Assembly: GCA_049324835.1 (NCBI GenBank)
Contig: JBMOMT010000024.1
Span: 1-64,000, forward strand
Length of the DNA stretch: 64,000 bases
From: JBMOMT01 sp049324835
GTDB taxonomy: Bacteria; Chloroflexota; Anaerolineae; CAYNKW01
Direction of reading: 5' to 3'
Positions 34,937-43,836 of the stretch are shown here, piece after piece (within the stretch, counting starts at the first letter, position 1; every line of letters begins with the position of its first letter). Both the position numbers and the translations under genes were made by a program. The notes beneath the pieces are model-generated. The model was given only the letters and a program-made list of their open reading frames with translations, searched no databases and was not told where the DNA came from.

Positions 34937-36508
34937 ATGCACGCGGGCGATCTGCTGACCAGCCGGGCGCGGCTGACGCCTCACCGCCAGGCGCTGCTCA
35001 TCCTGCCCGGTCCTGTGATGAGCCAGTCGAACCAGGGGCGGCGCTACACCTATGGCGAGTTGAACGACCGGGCCAACCGCGCGGCCAACTGGCTGCGCTC
35101 GCTGGGTGTGGCAAAGGGTGATCGCGTCTCGATTCTGGCCCACAATGGCATTGCCTACATCGACCTGTTCTACGGCCTGGCCAAGATCGGCGCCATCCTG
35201 GCCCCGCTCAACTGGCGGCTGGTGGCGCCGGAGCTGATCTATATCGTCAACGACTGCCAGCCCAGGGTGCTGCTCTGCGGCCCCGAGTTCACCGACGTGC
35301 TGGCCGAAATGCGGCCAGAGATCGACGTGCCCCACATCGTCAGCCTGGAGGGGGCCGGCATCGACGGCGCGCTGGATTACGACGCCGGGCTGGCCGCCGC
35401 CTCCGCCGCCGAGCCGCCGCGTCCGCCGCTGGAGGCCGACGACACCTACGCCATCCTCTACACCTCCGGCACCACCGGCAAGCCCAAGGGGGCCACCATC
35501 CCCCACCGGCAGATTCTATGGAACGCGGTCAACACCGTCGTCAGTTGGGGCCTGACCGAGCACGACATCTCGCCGGTGTTCACGCCCCTGTTCCACGCCG
35601 GCGGGCTGTTTGCTTTTCTCACACCGCTCTTTTACGTCGGCGGGCGCATCCTGCTCTTTCGCACCTTTGACCTGGACGCCATCTTTCGGGCCATTCTGGA
35701 CGAACGGTGCACCGTGGTGCTGGGTGTGCCGACGATTTTCCGTTTGTTCATGGACCACCCCGGTTTCACCCAGGCCGATTTTCGCCACGTGCGTTTCTTT
35801 ATCAGCGGCGGCGCGCCGCTGCCGCCGGATCTGGTCCGCGAGTGGCTGGCCGCCAAAGGCGGCGTCTTTCGCCAGGGTTACGGCCTCACCGAAGTGGGCG
35901 CCAACTGCTTTAGCATGACCGACGAAGAATCGGTCTGGAAACTCGGCTCGGTGGGTAAACCGATCTTTCACAGCCAGATGCGGCTGATCGACCCTGAAAC
36001 GGGCCAGGACGTGGCGATGGGCCGGGAGGGTGAGCTGCGCATCTGGGGGCCGCACGTCTGCACCGGCTACTGGCGCAACCCCCAGGCCAGCGCCGAGGTG
36101 TTGTGGACCGACCCGGCGGATGGCTCCGGGCCGTGGTTCTGCACCGGCGACATGGCCCGCATGGACGAGGACGGCTTTTTCACCATCATCGGCCGCTACA
36201 AAGACATGATCAAAAGCGGCGGCGAAAACATTTACGCCGCCGAGGTCGAGGCCGTCTTTCGTGAGCATCCGGCCGTGGCCGACGCCGCGCTCATCGGTAT
36301 GCCCCACGAAACCTGGGGTGAGGTGGGCCTGATGATCGTGGTGCTGGAAAAGGGCCGCACCGCCACCGAAGACGAGTTAAAGAGCTTTTGCGGCCAGCGG
36401 CTGGCCCGCTACAAAGTGCCGAAACAGGTCGTTTTCACCGCCGAGCTGCCCTATTCGTCGTATGGCAAGGTGCAAAAAGCCGAGTTAAAGAAACAGTTTG
36501 TGAAATAG
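34937..36508 (+). CDS. Acyl-CoA ligase (AMP-binding) 1
   Basis: 523 residues of the ANL superfamily. P-loop YTSGTTGKPKGATI near residues 175-188, QGYGLTEVG, GELRIWGPHVCTGYWRNP, the hinge TGDMARMDEDGFFTIIGRYKD, SGGENIYAAEVE, and the catalytic Lys in SYGKVQKAELK. It activates a carboxylic acid to acyl-AMP and then acyl-CoA. It follows the reductase by 12 bp. Chain-length preference cannot be read. Confidence 0.92.
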   Translation: MHAGDLLTSRARLTPHRQALLILPGPVMSQSNQGRRYTYGELNDRANRAANWLRSLGVAKGDRVSILAHNGIAYIDLFYGLAKIGAILAPLNWRLVAPELIYIVNDCQPRVLLCGPEFTDVLAEMRPEIDVPHIVSLEGAGIDGALDYDAGLAAASAAEPPRPPLEADDTYAILYTSGTTGKPKGATIPHRQILWNAVNTVVSWGLTEHDISPVFTPLFHAGGLFAFLTPLFYVGGRILLFRTFDLDAIFRAILDERCTVVLGVPTIFRLFMDHPGFTQADFRHVRFFISGGAPLPPDLVREWLAAKGGVFRQGYGLTEVGANCFSMTDEESVWKLGSVGKPIFHSQMRLIDPETGQDVAMGREGELRIWGPHVCTGYWRNPQASAEVLWTDPADGSGPWFCTGDMARMDEDGFFTIIGRYKDMIKSGGENIYAAEVEAVFREHPAVADAALIGMPHETWGEVGLMIVVLEKGRTATEDELKSFCGQRLARYKVPKQVVFTAELPYSSYGKVQKAELKKQFVK

Positions 36509-36559
36509 CACCTTAACGACGCAACTTTCGCCCCCGATCATCCGGGTTAGGAGGAACCT

Positions 36560-37366
36560 ATGCCAAAAACACATACCAACGGAATCGATATCTATTACGA
36601 AATCCACGGCTCCGGCCAGCCGCTGGTGCTCATCGCCGGGCTGGGTTACGATCTGTGGATGTGGCACAAAATGCTCCCCCATCTGGCCGCGTTTTTTCAG
36701 GTCATCACTTTGGACAACCGCGGCGTGGGGCAGAGCGACAAACCCGCCGGCCCCTACACAGCCGCCATGCTGGCCGCTGATACCGCCGGGCTGCTGGAAA
36801 CACTGGGCATCGACCGCGCCGCGGTGATGGGCCACTCGATGGGCGGCTTTATCGCCCAACAACTGGTGCTGGACAGGCCAGAGCTGGTGAGCCGGCTGGT
36901 GCTCTCGGCCACCAACTTTGGTGGACCGCGCCACATCCCGGTGACCCAGGAAGCGCTGGCCGTGCTGACCGACACCCAGTCGGATCCCATCGCGCGGCTG
37001 CGGCGGGGCATCGTCATCAGCACCGCGCCCGGTTTCGCCGAGGCCCACCCGGAGATCATCGAAGAATGGCTGGCCTACCGCATCGCGCACCCCATCGATC
37101 TGGCGGGCTACCAGGCCCAGATGGCCATCGGGCTGGGGCTGATGGCCGAGTCGGCTTGCTTCGAGCACAAGCTCGAGGCCGTGCAGGCGCCCACGCTCAT
37201 CCTGTTCGGCGAACACGACAAGGTGGTGCCGCCGGGCAACGCCGACCTGCTGGCCCGCGAGATACCGAATCACACGGTCAAAATCCTGCCGAACGCGGGT
37301 CACTTTTTCCCCTTCGAGGTGCCTGCCGAGGCCGCCGGGGTTATCGTGGAGTTTTTGCAAGCGTAA
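36560..37366 (+). CDS. Alpha/beta hydrolase 1
   Basis: 268 residues. Oxyanion segment LVLIAGLGYDLWMW, LDNRGVGQSDKP, nucleophile elbow MGHSMGGFIAQQL, acid LFGEHDKVVPP, and catalytic His in NAGHFFPFEVP. Family members include thioesterases, lactonases and 3-oxoadipate-lactone-type hydrolases. GGAGGAACCT precedes the ATG. Its stop overlaps the next hydrolase gene (TAATG). Substrate unknown; acyl-CoA or lactone hydrolysis fits the cluster. Confidence 0.88.
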   Translation: MPKTHTNGIDIYYEIHGSGQPLVLIAGLGYDLWMWHKMLPHLAAFFQVITLDNRGVGQSDKPAGPYTAAMLAADTAGLLETLGIDRAAVMGHSMGGFIAQQLVLDRPELVSRLVLSATNFGGPRHIPVTQEALAVLTDTQSDPIARLRRGIVISTAPGFAEAHPEIIEEWLAYRIAHPIDLAGYQAQMAIGLGLMAESACFEHKLEAVQAPTLILFGEHDKVVPPGNADLLAREIPNHTVKILPNAGHFFPFEVPAEAAGVIVEFLQA

Positions 37367-38262
37367 TGGCCGAATCACTGCGCGTCGCACCGGATAAAAC
37401 GGGTTTCGTCGCTGTCGAAAACGGCCGCCGCCGGGTCTACTGGGAGTATTTCGGCCAGGGCGAGCGCGAGGTGGTGGTGCTGCTCAACGGCCTGGCCATG
37501 CTCACCCGATCCTGGTATCGCAACCTGCCCAGCGTTTACCCGGAATACGACGTGCTGCTGTACGATTATTTCGGGCAAGGGCAGTCGTCGCAGGAGGACG
37601 AGCCCTATTTTATCCCGAAATTCTGCGATTACCTGATGCGCATCATGGACGAGTTGGGTATCGAGCGGGTGCATCCCATCGGCGTCTCTTACGGCGGCTT
37701 TATCGCCGCCGACCTGGGCCGGCTGCATCAGGATCGGCTGCACACGCTGACGCTTTCCGGCATCATCCTGACGCGGGAGACGCTGTTCCAGATGTATCAC
37801 GACCTGTCGCTCATGTTCTACCGGCTGCCGGAACCGGCTTTCGAGATTTACACCCACTATATGTACGAAAAGATTTTCGGCGAAAAGTTTGCCCAGAGGG
37901 TCTATGGCGAAAGCAGCGAGCAGACCCGGCTCAAGTTCTACGACCGTTATCACGACAAAAAGCACTGCCTGATCCGCCTGACCGAGGCGCAGAATCCGTT
38001 CTTTGAAAACATCGACCGCCACCCCGACGCCTACCGCAGCATCCAGACGCCGGTGCTCATCCTCACCGGCGATCAGGACCGGGCGCTGCCGCCCTGGCAG
38101 CAGCGCAAACTGCTGGATATTCTGCCCAACGCGCGGCAGATCATGGTGCCCGAATCGGGGCATCTGACCTATCTGGAGCGGCCCGATATTTTCTGGCCGA
38201 CGGTGAAGGCTTTTTTCCGGGAGAAATCGGTCGCGTTTGAGGCGCCAGCAGCGCGAGAGTAA
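37366..38262 (+). CDS. Alpha/beta hydrolase 2
   Basis: 298 residues. VVVLLNGLAMLTRSW, LYDYFGQGQSSQ, nucleophile elbow GVSYGGFIAADL, a helical cap of about 80 residues, acid LTGDQDRALPPW and His in PESGHLTYLERP. It diverges strongly from hydrolase 1, so the pair is not a recent duplication. Its start overlaps the stop of hydrolase 1, indicating coupled translation. Confidence 0.87.
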   Translation: MAESLRVAPDKTGFVAVENGRRRVYWEYFGQGEREVVVLLNGLAMLTRSWYRNLPSVYPEYDVLLYDYFGQGQSSQEDEPYFIPKFCDYLMRIMDELGIERVHPIGVSYGGFIAADLGRLHQDRLHTLTLSGIILTRETLFQMYHDLSLMFYRLPEPAFEIYTHYMYEKIFGEKFAQRVYGESSEQTRLKFYDRYHDKKHCLIRLTEAQNPFFENIDRHPDAYRSIQTPVLILTGDQDRALPPWQQRKLLDILPNARQIMVPESGHLTYLERPDIFWPTVKAFFREKSVAFEAPAARE

Positions 38263-38282
38263 ACTCGTGCGCTAAAAGAACA

Positions 38283-38299
38283 AAGCCCCTGCGGGGCTT
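38283..38299 (+). other. Small GC hairpin upstream of the second KASIII-like gene
   Basis: AAGCCCC-TGC-GGGGCTT, 7-bp stem, followed by GGCCCTTTCAG. Possible weak terminator dividing modules 1 and 2. Confidence 0.35.
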
Positions 38300-38354
38300 G
38301 GCCCTTTCAGCCCGATGGCTTTGGCCTCGGGCGCTTGAGGAGAATCTGCAGCCA

Positions 38355-39401
38355 ATGACCCATCACGCACAGATCATCAGCACCGGGCGTTACATCCCGG
38401 AAAAAATCATCACCAACGACGACCTGAATACCATGCTGGGTGAGAACGTCGGCGATTGGCTGGTGGAAAACGTGGGCATCCGCCAGCGGCACATCATGGC
38501 CGACGACGAAACCACCTCCGACATGATCGTTGCCGCCAGCCGGCAGGCGCTGGCGCGGGCCGGCCTGGCGCCCACCGACCTGGACCTGATCCTGGTCGCC
38601 ACCGACACGCCCGATTACCTCAGCCCGGCCACGGCCTCGGCTGTGCAGGCCCGGCTGGGCGCGGCCAACGCCGGCACCTACGACATCAACTGCGCCTGCG
38701 CCGCCTGGGTCACCGCCCTGGACATGGCCGCCCGCTACATCGCCACCGATGCCGATTATCGGTACATTCTGGTCGCCGGCGGTTATGGCATGACCAAATT
38801 CATCGACTGGAGCGACAAATACACCTGCACCCTCTTTGCCGACGGCGCGGGCGCGGCTGTCGTCGGCGCCGGCGACGCGCCCGGTTTTCTCAGCGGCCAA
38901 CTGTTCGCCGATGGCCAGTATCACGACGCGCTGGGCATCTATACCGGCGGCACCTACCGGCCCGCCACACCAGAGACGGTGAACGCCCTGGGTAAACCGC
39001 GCGTCCAGTTTGTGCGTAAATTCCCGGCCACCTTTAACAGCGACAACTGGCCGCCGCTGATCCGGGCCGTGGTGAAAAAGGCCGGCCTGACGGTGGACGA
39101 GATCGATTTTTTCGTCTTTACCCAGCTCAACCTGCGCACCATCGAGTTCGTCATGGATAACCTGGGCCAGCCCATGCGCAAGACGCACTGGATCATGGAC
39201 AAGTGGGGTTACCTGGGCTCGGCCTGCATCCCCGCCGCGCTGGACGATGCTCTGGAGCAGGGTGTGGGACCAAAAGCAGGCGATAACGTCGTGTTCTGCG
39301 CCAGCGGCGGCGGTCTGGCCATGGCCGCATCCGTCTGGAAGTGGACAAAGGAGGTGAACCATGTACATCGGCGATTATCTGGGCCGGCGCGAAATCTATA
39401 G
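38355..39401 (+). CDS. KASIII/FabH-like condensing enzyme 2 with altered active site
   Basis: 348 residues. AQIISTGRYIPEKIITNDDL, QRHIMADDETTSDM, nucleophile region YDINCACAAWVTAL (Cys115 aligned with FabH Cys112), LFADGAGAAVVGAG, and the end NVVFCASGGGLAMAASVWKW. The His motif reads FTQLNLRTI instead of PHQAN-type and the Asn position is in WGYLGSACIP, so His and Asn are not recognisable. It overlaps the next gene by 41 bp, more than usual; the fold is complete before the overlap. The ribosome site is GAGGAGAAT. Confidence 0.82.
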   Translation: MTHHAQIISTGRYIPEKIITNDDLNTMLGENVGDWLVENVGIRQRHIMADDETTSDMIVAASRQALARAGLAPTDLDLILVATDTPDYLSPATASAVQARLGAANAGTYDINCACAAWVTALDMAARYIATDADYRYILVAGGYGMTKFIDWSDKYTCTLFADGAGAAVVGAGDAPGFLSGQLFADGQYHDALGIYTGGTYRPATPETVNALGKPRVQFVRKFPATFNSDNWPPLIRAVVKKAGLTVDEIDFFVFTQLNLRTIEFVMDNLGQPMRKTHWIMDKWGYLGSACIPAALDDALEQGVGPKAGDNVVFCASGGGLAMAASVWKWTKEVNHVHRRLSGPARNL

Positions 39402-40953
39402 CCCCGACAAACTGGCCATCATCGACGCCGGCAAAGACCCGGAGCTGCGGCTGACCTACCGCCAGTGGAACCGTCGCGTCAACCGTCTGGCCAACTGGCT
39501 CAAAGACCAGGCCGGCATCGGCTACCGCGACCGGGTGGCCATTCTGGCCCGCGACGGCATCGAGCACCTGGACCTGATCTATGCCTGCGGCAAGCTGGGC
39601 GCCATTCACACCGCTCTCAACTGGCGGCTGCACTGGCGCGAGCTGGTGGGTATTCTGGAGGACACCACCCCCACCGTGCTGCTCTACTCCGACGACTTTA
39701 AAGAGACCGTCGCCCAGGTGGAGGCCAAAATACGAAATACGCCACACGCCATCCGCCACTACCTCCACCTCGAAGGCAACGGCATCCCTTCGACAGGACT
39801 TCGGCAAGCTCAGTCGAGCCGCTCAGGGCAGGCCCCCAGCCTTGACTACGAATCCACGATTGCCGCGTCGCCGGACACGCCTGTCGCCTGCGAGACGTTG
39901 AACAAAGAAGACATCGCCTGCCTGCTTTTCACCGGCGGCACCACCGGCCTGCCCAAAGGGGCCATGATCAGCCACCGCCAGATCAACTGGAACGTGCTCA
40001 ACACCGTCATCCACGATCTCACCCACGACGACGTCTATCTCTGTGTCTTTCCACTGTTCCACGCTGGCGGGCTGTTCGCCTACATGTCGTCGCAGGTGGT
40101 CTTTGGCAACACCAGCATCCTCACCCGCCAGTTCGACCCGCGGCAGGTGCTGGAGCTGATCGAGCGCGAGCGGGCCACTGTCTTTGCCGCCGTGCCCACC
40201 ATGTACCAGATGCTCACCCAGGCCCCCAACTGGCAGCAGGCCGATCTGAGCAGCCTGCGCTTTTGCACCAGCGGCGGCGCGCCCCTGCCGGTGCCGCTGG
40301 TGGAAAAATATGGCCGCGAAAAGGGCGTCCGTTTTAAACAGGGCTTTGGCATGACCGAGTATGGCCCCGGCCTCTTTGCCCTGCCCGCCGAGGATGCTGT
40401 GCGCAAGGCGGGCAGCATTGGCCGGCCCAACTTTTTCATCGACGTGCGCGTCATGGATGACGACGGCGCCGAGCTGGGCCCCAACCAGGTGGGTGAGCTG
40501 GTATTGAAAGGCCCCAGCGGCTGCTCCGGCTACTGGAACAACCCGCAGGCCACGGCCGCCGTCTATGACGCCGACGGCTGGTTCCACACCGGCGACCTGG
40601 TCTATCACGATGAAGAGTGGTATTTCTACGTCGTCGACCGCAAAAAAGATATGTTCATCTCGGGCGGTGAGAACGTCTACCCGGCCGAGATCGAGGCCGT
40701 GCTGTACCGGCACCCGGCGGTGCACATGTGCGCCGTGGTCGGCGTGCCCGACGCCAGGTGGGGCGAGGTGGGCAAAGCCTGCGTCGTGCTCAAACCGGGC
40801 GCCAGCGCCAGCGCGGACGAGCTCATCGGCCACATGCAGCAGCACCTGGCCCGCTACAAAGTGCCCAGAAGCGTCGAGTTTTTGCCAGAGCTGCCCATCT
40901 CGGCGGCGGGCAAAATTCTCAAACGAGAGTTGCGCGATCGATTTGTCGAGTAA
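39361..40953 (+). CDS. Acyl-CoA ligase (AMP-binding) 2, with in-frame repeat insertion
   Basis: 530 residues. FTGGTTGLPKGAMI, QGFGMTEYG, KGPSGCSGYWNNP, TGDLVYHDEEWYFYVVDRKKD, SGGENVYPAEIE and the terminal Lys in SAAGKILKRELRD are all present. Compared with ligase 1 (LEGAGIDGALDYDA), the segment after LEGNGI carries about 16 extra residues (PSTGLRQAQSSRSGQAP) that come from a short dispersed DNA repeat. The insertion lies in a surface region before the P-loop, so activity is probably retained. Confidence 0.9.
   Translation: MYIGDYLGRREIYSPDKLAIIDAGKDPELRLTYRQWNRRVNRLANWLKDQAGIGYRDRVAILARDGIEHLDLIYACGKLGAIHTALNWRLHWRELVGILEDTTPTVLLYSDDFKETVAQVEAKIRNTPHAIRHYLHLEGNGIPSTGLRQAQSSRSGQAPSLDYESTIAASPDTPVACETLNKEDIACLLFTGGTTGLPKGAMISHRQINWNVLNTVIHDLTHDDVYLCVFPLFHAGGLFAYMSSQVVFGNTSILTRQFDPRQVLELIERERATVFAAVPTMYQMLTQAPNWQQADLSSLRFCTSGGAPLPVPLVEKYGREKGVRFKQGFGMTEYGPGLFALPAEDAVRKAGSIGRPNFFIDVRVMDDDGAELGPNQVGELVLKGPSGCSGYWNNPQATAAVYDADGWFHTGDLVYHDEEWYFYVVDRKKDMFISGGENVYPAEIEAVLYRHPAVHMCAVVGVPDARWGEVGKACVVLKPGASASADELIGHMQQHLARYKVPRSVEFLPELPISAAGKILKRELRDRFVE
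39786..39835. repeat. Short dispersed-type repeat inserted in frame in ligase 2
   Basis: Reads CCCTTCGACAGGACTTCGGC continuing AAGCTCAGTCGAGCCGCTCA and GGGCAGG. The outer CCCT and AGGG can pair, and the inner part is a second copy of the CTTCGGCAAGCTCAG core. A shorter relative sits in the next gene (41146-41167). Confidence 0.65.
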
Positions 40954-40976
40954 TTTCTCACGAAAGGAGCAGAGAC

Positions 40977-42056
40977 ATGAGCAGCATTCCCACCTTGAAA
41001 GGCATCACCTCTGAATTCGTGCAGACGTCCCGGCTCAAGACACACGTCCTGACCAGCGGCGCGCCGGGAGCCACCCCCGTCCTCTTTGTCCACGGCAACG
41101 GCTCTTCGGCCACCTTCTGGGAAGAGACCATGCTGGCTCTGCCGGGTCCTTCGGCAGGCTCAGGACGAGGATTCCGGGCCATCGCGCCCGACCTGCGCGG
41201 CTATGGTGATACCGAGCCGCTGCCGGTGGATGCCACCCTGGGCCTGAGTGACATGGTCCGTGACCTGCGCTCGCTGGTGGAAACGCTGGGCCTCGGCAAG
41301 CACCATCTGGTCGGTCACAGCATGGGCGGCGGCATCGCCATGAAATACGCCATCGACTATCCCGCCGACCTGCTCTCCCTCACGCTGGTGGATACCATGT
41401 CGCCCTATGGCTACAGCGGCAGCAAAGGCACAGACGGCGCCCCCCTGCACGACGACGGCGCGCCCGCTGGCGCTGCTGGCGTCAACCCCGATTTCGTCCG
41501 ACTGATGGGCGAACAGGACCGCGGCAGCGATAACCCGGTCTCGCCGCGCAACGTCCTGCGCCAGTTCTACGTCAAGCCGCCCTTTGTGCCGGAACGGGAA
41601 GAGGCGCTGCTCAGCTCGATGCTCTCCCTGCGGGTGGGCGACGACTGGTATCCCGGCGATTTTGTGCCTTCCGGGCACTGGCCTGGCGCTGCGCCGGGCA
41701 AAAAAGGCATCGTCAACGCCTTTGCCCGCAAATACTTTGACGCCAGCGACATCGTGAATATCGAGCCCAAACCGCCCGTGCTTTGGGTGCGCGGCGCCGA
41801 CGACCTGATCGTCGCCAACAATGCCATGTGGGATATCGCCGCGCTGGGCGCGATGGGCTTTGTGCCCGGCTGGCCCGGCGCCGACGAGTGCCCGCCCCAG
41901 CCCATGCTGGATCAGATTCGGGCCGTGCTGGAACAGTACCAGGCCAACGGCGGCTCTTTCCGCGAAGAAATCATCGCCGACGCCGGCCACAGCCCCTTTA
42001 TCGAGAAACCGGCCGAGTTCAACGCCCTGTTCCATGCCTTTCTGGCAGGCAGCTAG
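40977..42056 (+). CDS. Alpha/beta hydrolase 3
   Basis: 359 residues. VLFVHGNGSSATFWEE, IAPDLRGYGDTE, nucleophile elbow VGHSMGGGIAMKY, a long cap region, acid VRGADDLIV and His in IADAGHSPFIEKP. An eight-residue segment GPSAGSGR just before FRAIAPDLRGYG looks like an insertion and is encoded by a short palindromic repeat. AAAGGAGCAGAG precedes the ATG. The length exceeds the usual 280 residues because of the large cap. Substrate unknown. Confidence 0.87.
   Translation: MSSIPTLKGITSEFVQTSRLKTHVLTSGAPGATPVLFVHGNGSSATFWEETMLALPGPSAGSGRGFRAIAPDLRGYGDTEPLPVDATLGLSDMVRDLRSLVETLGLGKHHLVGHSMGGGIAMKYAIDYPADLLSLTLVDTMSPYGYSGSKGTDGAPLHDDGAPAGAAGVNPDFVRLMGEQDRGSDNPVSPRNVLRQFYVKPPFVPEREEALLSSMLSLRVGDDWYPGDFVPSGHWPGAAPGKKGIVNAFARKYFDASDIVNIEPKPPVLWVRGADDLIVANNAMWDIAALGAMGFVPGWPGADECPPQPMLDQIRAVLEQYQANGGSFREEIIADAGHSPFIEKPAEFNALFHAFLAGS
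41146..41167. repeat. Short palindromic repeat inserted in frame in hydrolase 3
   Basis: GTCCTTCGGCAGGCTCAGGAC has GTCCT/AGGAC ends and the CTTCGGCAGGCTCAG core shared with the repeat in ligase 2. Confidence 0.6.
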
Positions 42057-42084
42057 ACCGTAATCAAAGGAGAGTAGATTCGGG

Positions 42085-43347
42085 ATGATGAACACACGTA
42101 AACTGGGCCGCGGCGTGGCCCTCGTCGGGGCGGGGATGAGCAGGTTCGGCGCCTTTCCCGGCCAATCGACGCGCGATCTGTTCGTCGAGGCCTTTCAGGC
42201 CATGCGCGCCTCGGTGGACAAGGGATTCGATCCCCGCGACATCGAAGCGCTCTATATCGGCAACTATTCCAGCGATCTCTTTGAAAACCAGGGCCACACC
42301 GCGCCCCTCATGGCCGACTGGGTGGGTCTGGTGCCGCGCCCGGCCACCCGCATCGAAGACGCCTGCGCCAGCAGCGGCGTGGCCCTGCGCCAGGGCCTCA
42401 TCGCCGTGGCTTCGGGCCTGTACGACGTGGTGCTGGTGGGTGGCATCGAAAAGATGACCGATCTGCCCACCGAGCGCGTCACCGACACGCTGGCCACCGC
42501 CGGCGACGCCACCTACGAGATCCCGGCAGGCTTTACCTTTCCCGGCTTTTACGCCGCCATGGCCACGGCCTACATGCATCGCTACGGCGCCACGCCGGAG
42601 ACATTCATGCGCGTGGGCATCAAGAATCATACCAACGGCGCGCTCAACGACAAGGCCCAGTTCGGCGCGACCATCGCCGCCATCATGGAGGGCAAAAAGG
42701 CCAGCGCGGCCCAAAAGGGCCGTCCGGTGCCCACCTGGGCCGACGAGATGGACTTTTTGCACGATACCCGCGCCAACCCGGTCATCACCTGGCCGATGCG
42801 CCTGTTCGACTGCTCGCCGATTTCGGACGGCGCGGCGGCCATCTTGCTGGTGAGTGAAGAGCTGGCCCGCTCGTTCACCGATACACCGCTGCACGTCATC
42901 GGCTCCGGGCAGGCCAGCGACGCGGCTCTCCACGACCGGGCCGAGCTGACCACGCTGCGCGCGGCGCGAGTGGCCGGGCGGCAGGCTTTCGACATGGCCG
43001 GCGTCACCCCCGCCGACATCCACGTTGCCGAGGTGCACGACTGTTTCACCATCGCCGAGGTCATCGCCGGCGAAGACCTGGGCTTTTTCCCGCCGGGCGA
43101 GTGCTGGCGCGCCGCCGAGGCGGGCCAGACCGCCCGCACCGGGCCGCGACCGATCAACACCTCTGGCGGGCTCAAATCCAAGGGCCACCCGGTGGGCGCT
43201 TCCGGCGCGGGCCAGGTGATCGAAATCTGGAAGCAGTTGCGCGGCCAGGCCGGCGAGCGGCAGGTGCCCGGCGCCAGCCTGGGCCTGACGCACAATGTCG
43301 GCGGCACGGGGCAAACCTGCGTGGTGCACATCTTGGAACGGAGATAG
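42085..43347 (+). CDS. Thiolase-superfamily acyltransferase (SCP2/archaeal-type thiolase)
   Basis: 420 residues. VALVGAGMSRFGAFP, catalytic Cys in RIEDACASSGVAL, VAEVHDCFTIAE with the active-site His, NTSGGLKSKGHPVGASG, and the late HNVGGTGQT where the second Cys of classical thiolases is missing, as in the SCP2/archaeal branch. It makes or cleaves 3-ketoacyl-CoA. The gene for a DUF35 zinc/OB protein follows by 8 bp, the usual partner of this branch. GGAGAGTAG precedes the start. Confidence 0.9.
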   Translation: MMNTRKLGRGVALVGAGMSRFGAFPGQSTRDLFVEAFQAMRASVDKGFDPRDIEALYIGNYSSDLFENQGHTAPLMADWVGLVPRPATRIEDACASSGVALRQGLIAVASGLYDVVLVGGIEKMTDLPTERVTDTLATAGDATYEIPAGFTFPGFYAAMATAYMHRYGATPETFMRVGIKNHTNGALNDKAQFGATIAAIMEGKKASAAQKGRPVPTWADEMDFLHDTRANPVITWPMRLFDCSPISDGAAAILLVSEELARSFTDTPLHVIGSGQASDAALHDRAELTTLRAARVAGRQAFDMAGVTPADIHVAEVHDCFTIAEVIAGEDLGFFPPGECWRAAEAGQTARTGPRPINTSGGLKSKGHPVGASGAGQVIEIWKQLRGQAGERQVPGASLGLTHNVGGTGQTCVVHILERR

Positions 43348-43355
43348 AGATAGGG

Positions 43356-43769
43356 ATGGCAGACAGAGAGTTTAGCGGCACATCGTTCTATCAGTTTCTG
43401 GGCGAAAACAGGCTGATGGGGTCGCGTTGCCAATCGTGCGGAGCCTTGCACCTGCCGCCGCGCGCCCTCTGCCCGGCCTGCTACGGCAGTGACATGGCCT
43501 GGGAAGAGTTGAGCGGACAGGGCAAACTGGTGGCTTTTACGGCGGTGCACATTGCACCCACGGCCATGATCCAGGCCGGTTACGGTCGCGACAAGCCCTA
43601 CTGCGCCGGCATCGTCGAGCTGGAAGACGGCTCACGCATCAGCGCCCAGATTCTGGGCGTCGATCCGTCCGCGCCGGAGGCCATCACCATCGGCACGCCG
43701 CTGCGCGTGGCCTTTGTCCAGCGGGGTGAGGGGGAGGCGCAGCGGACCTACCTGGCGTTTGAAACGTGA
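43356..43769 (+). CDS. DUF35 zinc-ribbon/OB-fold protein, thiolase partner
   Basis: 137 residues. A short helix, then a rubredoxin-like zinc ribbon (CQSCG ... CPACY) at about residues 24-43, then an OB fold (GKLVAFTAVHIAP ... LRVAFVQRG). In archaea such proteins join thiolase and HMG-CoA synthase and form a shared CoA channel; in toluene degraders a similar pair is BbsA/BbsB. Here it directly follows the thiolase. The stop codon lies within a heptad-repeat array. Confidence 0.87.
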   Translation: MADREFSGTSFYQFLGENRLMGSRCQSCGALHLPPRALCPACYGSDMAWEELSGQGKLVAFTAVHIAPTAMIQAGYGRDKPYCAGIVELEDGSRISAQILGVDPSAPEAITIGTPLRVAFVQRGEGEAQRTYLAFET

Positions 43770-43795
43770 AACGTGAAACGTGTTGCGTATTGTGT
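43761..43795. repeat. Seven-base array at the DUF35 stop codon
   Basis: Three GAAACGT units, then GTTGCGT and ATTGTGT. It overlaps the last codons of the DUF35 gene. Confidence 0.65.
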
Positions 43796-43836
43796 GAGAA
43801 CGGAACACGCACTACGGAATACGGGAGGAAAAACCG

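Noticed and set aside
32937..37366. Naming the KASIII, SDR, ligase and hydrolase genes oleA, oleD, oleC and oleB
   Set aside because: The SDR is a 254-residue FabG-type rather than the larger OleD type, the KASIII-like active site is altered, and the order is not standard; only the class-level resemblance is reported.
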